A stretch of 64,000 nt of DNA. Source: an uncultured Clostridia bacterium. GTDB lineage: Bacteria; Bacillota; Clostridia; Christensenellales; Borkfalkiaceae. How positions within the stretch are numbered: the first letter of the stretch is position 1; every line of letters begins with the position of its first letter. The notes below the pieces were generated by a model. The model did not search any database. It saw only the letters and a list, made by a program, of their open reading frames with translations, and was not told the origin of the DNA. Below, piece by piece: positions 56,822 through 64,000 of this stretch. The translations under genes were made by a program, and so were the position numbers. The stretch is taken from contig CANQXA010000004.1 in NCBI GenBank assembly GCA_947627765.1, forward strand, positions 1-64,000. The letters run 5' to 3'.

Positions 56822-59132
56822 CATGGGAAATCCCCGTGACCGCGTTGGCAAAGACTTCGTCTACATTGCTCACGCAGATAAAATTCATATTCTTGCGGAT
56901 CGCCTCGGGAACTTCCTCGACGTCCTTCCTGTTCTCCTCGGGAATGATGACGTCGCGGATCCCGATCCTGTTCGCGGCGAGCGCCTTCTCTTTGAGCCCG
57001 CCGATGGGAAGTACTTTGCCGCGCAACGTGATCTCCCCCGTCATGGCGACGTCCCGCCGTACGGGCTGACCCGTAAACGCCGAGAGGATCGCCGTCGCCA
57101 TCGTAATGCCCGCGGAGGGTCCGTCCTTGGGCGTCGCACCCTCGGGAATGTGGATGTGGATGTCCTTCTTCTCGAAATCCTCTTCGGCAATGCCGTATTT
57201 TACGGCATGGGCGCGGATATAACTGATCGCCGCCCGCGCCGATTCCTTCATGACGTCCCCGAGCTTGCCGGTGAGGAGGATATCCCCCTTCCCCTGCATC
57301 GCGGAGACCTCGATGGTCAGCGTGGCTCCGCCGACCGCCGTCCACGCAAGTCCCGTCGCCGCGCCGACCTCGTCGGCAGAACGCATCTCGCCGTCGCGGA
57401 GGAAACGCTTTGCGCCGAGATAGCGCTCGACGTCCCGCTTGCCGACGACGATCTTCTCCGCGCACCCGCTCTTGGCGATCCGCACCGCCGCTTTTCTGCA
57501 CACGGCGCCGATGGTACGCTCGAGGGAACGCACGCCCGCCTCCATGGTATAGCCGTCGATCATCTCGGAGATCGCGCCGTCCGTGATGTGCAACGTCTCC
57601 CCGTCCAATCCGTTCTCTTTGCGCTTCTTGGGGACGAGATACCGCCGCGCGATCTCCTCCTTTTCCTGCGGGGTGTAACCCGAGAGTTCGATGATTTCCA
57701 TACGGTCTCTTAAGGGCATGGGTATGGTCTCGAGGGTGTTCGCCGTCGCAATGAACATGACTTTGGATAGGTCGTAGGGCACTTCGAGGTAGCGGTCGCG
57801 GAAGGTGGAATTCTGCTCGGGGTCGAGCACTTCGAGCAGGGCGCCCGCGGGATCGCCGCGCAGATCGGAGGAGATCTTGTCCACCTCGTCGAGGAGGAAG
57901 ACGGGATTGACCGACCCCGCCGTCTTCATCTCATAGATGATCCGCCCGGGCATCGACCCGATGTAGGTGCGGCGGTGGCCGCGGATCTCCGCCTCGTCTT
58001 TGAGCCCGCCCAAACTCATGCGCACGAACTTCCTGCCGAGCGCGCGGGCGATGGACTTCGCGATACTCGTCTTGCCCACCCCGGGAGGGCCGACCAGACA
58101 GAGAATGGGCGCTTTGAGCTCGCCCGTCAGTTTGAGGACGGCGAGATATTCCACCACGCGCTCTTTGATCTTTTCCAGCCCGTAGTGATCCTCTTCGAGC
58201 ACTTTTTCGACGTCGGCGAGCGACTCGGTATCCTGCGTCTCCTCCTTCCACGGAAGGTCGATGATCCAATCGGCATAGTTGCGAAGAACGGTGTACTCGG
58301 GCGAGGAGGCGGGCATCTTGTCCATACGGGCGAGCTCCGCCATCGCCTTTTCCTCCACCTCTTTGGGCAGACCCTTCGCAAGCATCTTTTCACGGAGACG
58401 TTCGTTCTCATCGACGTCGTCGCCGAGCTCGGTATGGATCGCCTTGAGCTGTTCGCGGAGGAAATATTCGCGCTGCGACTTATCGATGCTCTTGCGCACG
58501 TCCTGCATGATCTTCCGCTCGACGCGCATGATATCGAGCTCGGAGGCGAGCCCCGTTTCGAACTTTTCGAAGCGCGCGGAGAGTTCCTGCGTCTCCAAAA
58601 GTTCCTGTTTGAAGTCCTCGCGGAGACGAAGATAATGCGCGCAGATGTTGATATACGCGTCGGGATCGGCGACGCCCGTGAGAGCCGAATCGAGCTCTTT
58701 GGAGATGCGCGACTCCCCCGCCACGATGTCCCGCACGAGCTGTTTTGCCGTACGGAAATGGGCTTCGGCGCTCTCGGGATCCTCCACGACGGGCGGAAGC
58801 GCCGCAACGGCGGCATAGACGAGCCCGTCTTCCGCACTCATCCCCGTCGCCTGTGCGCGGTAGAGTCCCTCTACGATGACGCGGACGCGGTCCCCGGGAA
58901 GCCGCGTCTTCTGGCGGATCATGGCGACCGTGCCCACCTCGCAGAGGTCTTCGGGGTCGGGATCGTCCTTATCCCGCTTCTGCCGCACGATAAAGACGCG
59001 GGCGTCGGAAAACTCCGCCCGTTCGACGGCGGCGAGGGAAAGTCCCCGCCCGATGTCGAAACCGACCGTGGTATTCGGAAAGATGACCTGCGTCCGCATC
59101 GGGATCACGGGCAGGATATTGGCGAGTTTCAT
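56814..59132 (-). CDS. lon: endopeptidase La (Lon)
   Basis: [59 protein letters not shown]...[24 protein letters not shown]. Confidence 0.97.
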   Translation of the reverse strand: MKLANILPVIPMRTQVIFPNTTVGFDIGRGLSLAAVERAEFSDARVFIVRQKRDKDDPDPEDLCEVGTVAMIRQKTRLPGDRVRVIVEGLYRAQATGMSAEDGLVYAAVAALPPVVEDPESAEAHFRTAKQLVRDIVAGESRISKELDSALTGVADPDAYINICAHYLRLREDFKQELLETQELSARFEKFETGLASELDIMRVERKIMQDVRKSIDKSQREYFLREQLKAIHTELGDDVDENERLREKMLAKGLPKEVEEKAMAELARMDKMPASSPEYTVLRNYADWIIDLPWKEETQDTESLADVEKVLEEDHYGLEKIKERVVEYLAVLKLTGELKAPILCLVGPPGVGKTSIAKSIARALGRKFVRMSLGGLKDEAEIRGHRRTYIGSMPGRIIYEMKTAGSVNPVFLLDEVDKISSDLRGDPAGALLEVLDPEQNSTFRDRYLEVPYDLSKVMFIATANTLETIPMPLRDRMEIIELSGYTPQEKEEIARRYLVPKKRKENGLDGETLHITDGAISEMIDGYTMEAGVRSLERTIGAVCRKAAVRIAKSGCAEKIVVGKRDVERYLGAKRFLRDGEMRSADEVGAATGLAWTAVGGATLTIEVSAMQGKGDILLTGKLGDVMKESARAAISYIRAHAVKYGIAEEDFEKKDIHIHIPEGATPKDGPSAGITMATAILSAFTGQPVRRDVAMTGEITLRGKVLPIGGLKEKALAANRIGIRDVIIPEENRKDVEEVPEAIRKNMNFICVSNVDEVFANAVTGISHAH

Positions 59133-59317
59133 ACGTCCTCCTTGTTCTCCATTATATCACACAGTGTGTGCGTTTTCAAACGTTTTTCCGATGAAAAAGC
59201 GATGAGAGCTACATGAAAAGCATGGAAAAAGGAAGCGCGCCCCGCGCGGCGGGACCGCCGCGCGGGGCGCGCAGAACGGGATACGGGGGCGGAATTCCGC
59301 CCCCGTATCGCCCTGTT

Positions 59318-59659
59318 TCAGAAGTTGGACCCGTTCCAACCCCAATCGGAGAGCCCGTGATACGTCACATAGACGGCGCTTCCCGGAATGGAGAGCTCCT
59401 CGGAGAGGATCTTACAGATCTCCCCCGTCATGCGCTCATAGTCGGACGAAGAGGCCTTCCCGAACAGGCTGACCTCCACATAGGCGCCCCGTTCGAGCTT
59501 CTTTCCGCCCAGCCAAAGGTCGTAATTTTCCTGAATACCCACCATGAGGTAGGTCTCCCCTTTGTGAAGGCAGGAAACGGCTCTCCCGAGCTTCGTTTTG
59601 ATCGCTTCCTTCTTCTCCGCGGTGACGGGGACCGTCACCTTGCTGTCGATAAACGGCAT
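59318..59659 (-). CDS. MIF-superfamily (phenylpyruvate tautomerase-related) protein
   Basis: MPFIDSKVTVPVTAEKKEAIKTKLGRAVSCLHKGETYLMVGIQENYDLWLGGKKLERGAYVEVSLFGKASSSDYERMTGEICKILSEELSIPGSAVYVTYHGLSDWGWNGSNF; Pro after Met, WGWNGSxF C-terminus. Confidence 0.88.
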   Translation of the reverse strand: MPFIDSKVTVPVTAEKKEAIKTKLGRAVSCLHKGETYLMVGIQENYDLWLGGKKLERGAYVEVSLFGKASSSDYERMTGEICKILSEELSIPGSAVYVTYHGLSDWGWNGSNF

Positions 59660-59675
59660 AACAACCTCCTTATTT

Positions 59676-61103
59676 TCAAACGTTCCGAAAGACTTCGCGC
59701 CGCCCCGCCCCGTCCCCTTCTTCCCCCTTGCGGGAGAGGACAACGAGCGTCTCGATATGACGGGTCTGAGGGAACATATCAAACGGTTGGATGAGCTCGA
59801 TCTCGTACATGGTATGGGGATCTTGCGTCTTGACGAGTTCTCCGCTCTCCGTTTCGGCGAGCGTACCCGTCAAAAATCCGAGGTCGCGGGCGAGCGTTGC
59901 TGGGTTGCAGGAGACCATGACGATCCTCCCGACGCGCCGCTCTTTGAGCAGTTTCAGAACGCTCCTCTCCACGCCCGAACGGGGCGGATCGAGCACGACG
60001 GAGGCGACTTCCTCCCGCTCCAAAATGCGGGCGAGCTTCTCTTCCACTTTGCCGCAGACGGCCTTCATGTTGCCGATCCCGTTCCGCGCGGCGAGTTTTT
60101 CCGCCATCGCACTCGCTTCGGGTACGACTTCAATCCCGTACACCCGCTCGCACTTCTTGGCGAGCATGGCGGTGAGAAGTCCGCCGCCCGAATAACAGTC
60201 CACGGCGACGCCCCCTTCGACGGAGGCGACGATGCGGTCGTACAACTTGCCGCGCACGCTGTCGTTGACCTGCATGAACGTGTTGGGGCCGACTTCGAAC
60301 ACGATCCCCGAATCACTGCCCTCATAGCTCCCCTTTCCGCGGATCAGACGGAACTCGTCGCCGAGCACGGCGTTGGAATCGCCGGTGTTGAGATTGAGGT
60401 ACAAACTGAACTCGGGAAAGATCTCGCCCAAGAGGTAGGCAAAGTAATCGATGCCCTTGATCTCGGACATGGTAGTCACCAAAACGATGATGAACTTCTT
60501 TCGGACCTCTCTTACGACGATGTGACGGATCTGCCCCGTCTTGGAAGTTTCGTCGTAGCCGTCCAGCCCGCACTTCTCCATAAAGCCCACGAGCGCCGCG
60601 ATGAGTTTCTCCGACCATGCGGGGTGGATGGGGCATTCCGTGGTGGAAACGATGCGGTGGGAACGTTCGGCGTAGAAGCCGACCGCGTTCTCCCCGTTCT
60701 GTCTGCCCACGGCGAGCTGTAATTTGTTGCGATAACCGTACTCCTTCTCGCTCCTCTCGCAGGGGGAGATCTTCGCCTCCACGCCCCCGATCTTTTTGAG
60801 GGTATCCTTTAAGATCCTCGTCTTGAGCTTGAGCTGGTCGCGGTAGCGGATATGTTGCAACTGACAGCCGCCGCAACGGTAAAATACGGGACAGCGGGGA
60901 CGCACCCGCTCCTCGGCGGGGGTGATGATCTCCTCGATCTTGCCGTAGCCCGCGTTTCCTTTCACTTTCAGCACCTTGACGCGCGCGCGTTCCCCCGGGA
61001 GAAGATAGGGAATGAAGAGGGTCGTCTCACCTGCGGAAGCGACGCCCTCGCCGGACGTGCCGAATCCCTCCGCCGTAACGATGACAGACTGGTTTTTCTC
61101 CAT
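59676..61103 (-). CDS. rlmD: 23S rRNA (uracil-5)-methyltransferase RumA/RlmD family
   Basis: PRCPVFYRCGGCQLQHIRYRDQLKLK...FMQVNDSVRGKLYDRIV...VDCYSGGGLLTAMLA...VVLDPPRSGVERSVLKLL...MVSCNPATLARDL. Confidence 0.95.
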   Translation of the reverse strand: MEKNQSVIVTAEGFGTSGEGVASAGETTLFIPYLLPGERARVKVLKVKGNAGYGKIEEIITPAEERVRPRCPVFYRCGGCQLQHIRYRDQLKLKTRILKDTLKKIGGVEAKISPCERSEKEYGYRNKLQLAVGRQNGENAVGFYAERSHRIVSTTECPIHPAWSEKLIAALVGFMEKCGLDGYDETSKTGQIRHIVVREVRKKFIIVLVTTMSEIKGIDYFAYLLGEIFPEFSLYLNLNTGDSNAVLGDEFRLIRGKGSYEGSDSGIVFEVGPNTFMQVNDSVRGKLYDRIVASVEGGVAVDCYSGGGLLTAMLAKKCERVYGIEVVPEASAMAEKLAARNGIGNMKAVCGKVEEKLARILEREEVASVVLDPPRSGVERSVLKLLKERRVGRIVMVSCNPATLARDLGFLTGTLAETESGELVKTQDPHTMYEIELIQPFDMFPQTRHIETLVVLSRKGEEGDGAGRREVFRNV

Positions 61104-61106
61104 TCG

Positions 61107-61658
61107 CTACCTCCTGATCCTCGCCACGACGAGATTGACCGAACGCTGGCAGAGGAAGATCAAATAGTCGTAGAACACGAACACGACCGTACCGCCCAAA
61201 AAGAGGATCAAAAAGAAGTATCGCTCCACAAAGGGGTACCATGTCGCGGCATTGAGCCCGAAAATCGGCACAAACACCAAGCGGAAGGAGAGCCACATCG
61301 CAAGGTCGAACCACACCGCCTTAGCGAGAATGCATGGAAGATGCAAGATCTTTTTCTTGACGAACCGCTTTTCGAGATAATTGGCGAGAGGGTGCAAGCC
61401 GAAGAAGGCGACGAAGGGGACGAGCTTCAAAAACGCAAAACCGCAGAAGAGAAAGGCGAGCAGAACGGACGCGGCGAGCGCCAAAACGTGCCCCCAGATA
61501 AAATCCTTGGAGAGGGGGATCATCAGCGCGAAGATCGCCAAAAGATAGCCCGCCGCGAGCATGAAATCGACATAGGAGCCGAGCGTCAGACAGCCCGCCG
61601 CGATCGCGCACGCCATCGCCGAAAGAGCGATCTCAAACGATTTGGACCTTCTTCGCAT
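61107..61658 (-). CDS. multi-pass membrane protein of unknown function
   Basis: 183 aa, several TM segments; overlaps the neighbouring operon closely. Confidence 0.7.
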   Translation of the reverse strand: MRRRSKSFEIALSAMACAIAAGCLTLGSYVDFMLAAGYLLAIFALMIPLSKDFIWGHVLALAASVLLAFLFCGFAFLKLVPFVAFFGLHPLANYLEKRFVKKKILHLPCILAKAVWFDLAMWLSFRLVFVPIFGLNAATWYPFVERYFFLILFLGGTVVFVFYDYLIFLCQRSVNLVVARIRR

Positions 61659-61670
61659 CGTTTCGCCTCG

Positions 61671-62279
61671 TCAGCGACAGCTGCAACAGAGATTGAAAAG
61701 ACAGTTCACGCAGAGGAAGGTATAGCACATACTCGCGCAGTTGGTGCACCAATTTCCCCCCATCTGCTCCCCGCCGGAATTGACATTGGGGTCGGTATTG
61801 GGCGCTCCGCCCGTCTGCGTGTTGTACTCCGTGCGCCCTTTCAGCTTGTCGTACGCCGTGCGGTACTTCTCGTTGGCGCCGTCCATCTGGATCGCGATCT
61901 CGAGCTGTTTCTTGCTCTCGTTGATCCAATTCTTCTTGTAGAAGACGACCGACTGCAAATAGTGCCATTCGGCGTTGCGCTCGTTGAAGCCGTCGAGGAG
62001 CTGTTGGGCGCGCGCAAGGTCGCCGCTGCGGATGGCGGCGCCCACATCTTCGAATGCCGCCGAGGCATGGTATGCGTCTTCCGCGCTTTCGCGGCGCTCG
62101 TCGAGGATATCCTGATAGGCGGCGTCGAGCTTTTCGAGCATTCTCGCCGCCGCGTTGCCCGCCTCGCCGTCCTGCCATTTCTCCTCGTTGTACTTCGCTT
62201 TGAGCTCGTTGTAGCGGGCTTCAACCTCCTCCGTGGAGGCGGTTTCGTCGAGCCCGAGAAGTTCATAAGACTGTTTCAT
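61671..62279 (-). CDS. J-domain-like protein lacking HPD with cysteine-rich C-terminus
   Basis: MKQSYELLGLDETASTEEVEARYNELKAKYNEEKW...; C-terminal GGNWCTNCASMCYTFLCVNCLFNLCCSCR. Confidence 0.75.
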   Translation of the reverse strand: MKQSYELLGLDETASTEEVEARYNELKAKYNEEKWQDGEAGNAAARMLEKLDAAYQDILDERRESAEDAYHASAAFEDVGAAIRSGDLARAQQLLDGFNERNAEWHYLQSVVFYKKNWINESKKQLEIAIQMDGANEKYRTAYDKLKGRTEYNTQTGGAPNTDPNVNSGGEQMGGNWCTNCASMCYTFLCVNCLFNLCCSCR

Positions 62280-62315
62280 AAGATCCTCTTGTTACGATTG
62301 CGGCGTTTCCGCCGT

Positions 62316-63182
62316 TCAGATTTTGACGCTCATGCGCTTGGGCGGCTCACCTGAGAGCACCCGCTTGGTCTCGAGAGGGATCCCGCGGAGGATCACGTTG
62401 TCGGTGAGGTCGCGGTTGAAGCGGAATGCGATCTTCGAGAGATGCTCGCGCATGGAATAGAACAGGGTATCGAAGAGGAAGCCGATCTCCTCGCCGTGCT
62501 CTTTCAGAAGTGTTTCGCGGTCGCTCTCGCCGTAGGAGAGCAAAAACGGATTATAGGCGCCGCTCTTTTGATCCTTCGCAAGGTCGTCGAAGGCGTCGAT
62601 CAGATAGACCCATTTTCCGACGTCGTAGAAGAGACCGAGCGCATCGGGGGTACCCATGTCCGCGAGGAAGTGTTCGGAAAGATGTTCCATCAGCTTTGCG
62701 GTGGGTTCGGCGGCGGCGTCCAAAGAGGGCGTTTTTTGCCGCTCCGTCTCCGCCTGCTCGCCCATAAATTTTTCGACGATCCCGACGAGCTCGGGGTAAT
62801 CCCGCTTGGCGCGGCGGTAGCCCCGTTTGAACCACAGGCGCTTGCCCCGTCCCTTTCCGCCGTCCTCCACGTCGTCGGTCAGCTTATGGTAGACGAGCAC
62901 GGTGTTGAGCGCGCCGAGCTCCTTGGTGAGATCGTCCGTCTTGGCGATGGGACGTTTGCGGATGGCGTGTTCGAAGCAGTTCCTGCGCTCGACGACGATG
63001 TCCACGCCCATCATGTTGTGAAGGATCGCCGAGAGAAAGGTGACGTCGTAGGAGAGCCCGAGCCGCGCCATCTGCCCGCAGGACGCGCCGATGCTCCTGC
63101 AAAGCCCGCAGTAGAGCGCCTTGTAGAGCATGACGTCCTTGACAAACAGGTTGGGCAAATCGTAACGAACGTAGCCGAACAT
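62316..63182 (-). CDS. DUF5685-like protein
   Basis: MFGYVRYDLPNLFVKDVMLYKALYCGLCRSIGASCGQMARLGLSYDVTFLSAILHNMM...; matches the DUF5685 N-terminal pattern as I recall it. Confidence 0.75.
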   Translation of the reverse strand: MFGYVRYDLPNLFVKDVMLYKALYCGLCRSIGASCGQMARLGLSYDVTFLSAILHNMMGVDIVVERRNCFEHAIRKRPIAKTDDLTKELGALNTVLVYHKLTDDVEDGGKGRGKRLWFKRGYRRAKRDYPELVGIVEKFMGEQAETERQKTPSLDAAAEPTAKLMEHLSEHFLADMGTPDALGLFYDVGKWVYLIDAFDDLAKDQKSGAYNPFLLSYGESDRETLLKEHGEEIGFLFDTLFYSMREHLSKIAFRFNRDLTDNVILRGIPLETKRVLSGEPPKRMSVKI

Positions 63183-64000
63183 TAGTCCCCCCGGTAAAAT
63201 CCCACCTTGCGGTAGACCTCGGAAAGGGTCTTCCATGCGGCGTAGCTTGCGCTCCGTTTGCCCTTGGCGAGCTGTTCGTTGAGATAGGCGCGGTCCCCGA
63301 GAATGCGCGCCTGCTCGCTCTGGATGGGCGTGAGGACGTCGGCGACCGTTTCCCCCACCGCGAGCTTGAACGTTCCGTAGCCCTTGCCCTCGAACTCCCG
63401 TTCCGCTTCGGCGATGGTACAGCCCTTAAAGGCGCAGTAGATGCGGAGCAGATTGGAGATCCCCGACTTCTCTTCGGAAAAGCGCACGCAGTTTTCGCTG
63501 TCGGTGACGGCGCGCTTGAATTTGCGGAGAATGGTATCGCGGTCGTCCGAGAGATAGACGGAAGCGTTGGGGTTCTCCGTCTCGGACTTGCTCATCTTCT
63601 TGGAAGGGTCCTGCAACGAGGCGATGCGGCCCTCGTCCTTTCCGATCAGCGGCTCGGGGACGGTAAACGTCTCACCGTAGCGGCTGTTGAAGCGGAGCGC
63701 GAGGTCGCGCGCGAGCTCGACGTGTTGCTTTTGGTCGGCGCCGACGGGGACGTACTGCGCCTGATAGAGCAGGATGTCCGCCGCCATCAAGACGGGGTAA
63801 TCCATGAGCCCCATATTGATATTATCGGAATGTTTTTGGCTCTTATCCTTGAATTGGGTCATGCGGGAGGCTTCCCCCACATAGGTGACGGTGTTGAGCG
63901 TCCAGCAGAGCGCCGCATGGGCGGAGACCTGCGACTGGATATACAGCGTGCAGACGGACGGATCGATCCCGCAAGCAAGGTAGAGGCTGACAAGCTCCAA
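63182..64000 (-). CDS. trpS: tryptophanyl-tRNA synthetase (5' end beyond window)
   Basis: GLMDYPVLMAADILLYQAQYVPVGADQKQHVELARDLA...DPSKKMSKS. Confidence 0.96.
   Translation of the reverse strand: MELVSLYLACGIDPSVCTLYIQSQVSAHAALCWTLNTVTYVGEASRMTQFKDKSQKHSDNINMGLMDYPVLMAADILLYQAQYVPVGADQKQHVELARDLALRFNSRYGETFTVPEPLIGKDEGRIASLQDPSKKMSKSETENPNASVYLSDDRDTILRKFKRAVTDSENCVRFSEEKSGISNLLRIYCAFKGCTIAEAEREFEGKGYGTFKLAVGETVADVLTPIQSEQARILGDRAYLNEQLAKGKRSASYAAWKTLSEVYRKVGFYRGD

Larger units (their letters stand above)
2929..62662. repeat. Dispersed short word CGGACATGG, usually CGGACATGG(G)TRCC: 17 exact 9-mer copies
   Basis: Plus orientation starts: 2929, 3458, 16595, 17661, 19015, 20507, 21701, 22702, 24728, 26535, 27727, 35376, 60464. 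Minus orientation (CCATGTCCG) starts: 5395, 9759, 29466, 62654. Confidence 0.9.

Noticed and set aside
1-64000. tRNA, rRNA, transposase, integrase, phage or restriction genes
   Set aside because: None recognised by eye in the sequence or ORF track; tRNA absence was not verified computationally.

Overview
The window looks like one contiguous bacterial chromosomal segment. It has moderately high GC and Firmicutes/Clostridia-type gene content; that placement is inferred from gene families only. Most of it is housekeeping: rpmE, a CCA-adding enzyme, rpsF-ssb-rpsR, an isc-type Fe-S operon with an Rrf2 regulator, lysC, cdaA, holA-comEC, khpA-rpsP-ffh-ylxM, ftsY, smc-rnc-plsX, engB-lon, rlmD and trpS. 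The main accessory region is a ~17 kb minus-strand block (37.0-54.5 kb). It encodes a 2565-aa subtilisin-like surface protease with BspA-type repeats, an InlB-repeat lipoprotein and a complete oligopeptide ABC transporter. The most striking signal belongs to no gene. A short word, CGGACATGG, usually extended to CGGACATGG(G)TRCC, occurs 17 times in 64 kb (about 0.75 expected under a simple composition model). It occurs on both strands, in all reading-frame contexts, in terminator loops and inside comEC, and it is absent from the protease/Opp block. It behaves like a DNA-uptake-sequence-type or other genome-wide DNA-level signal. Other notable observations: a ~220-bp tandem structured repeat array, 101-bp direct repeats flanking a lipoprotein gene that has a candidate attenuator leader, a palindromic operator over the isc promoter, a 37-aa CdaR-like TM remnant translationally coupled to cdaA, and a ~120-aa repeat insertion inside OppD.
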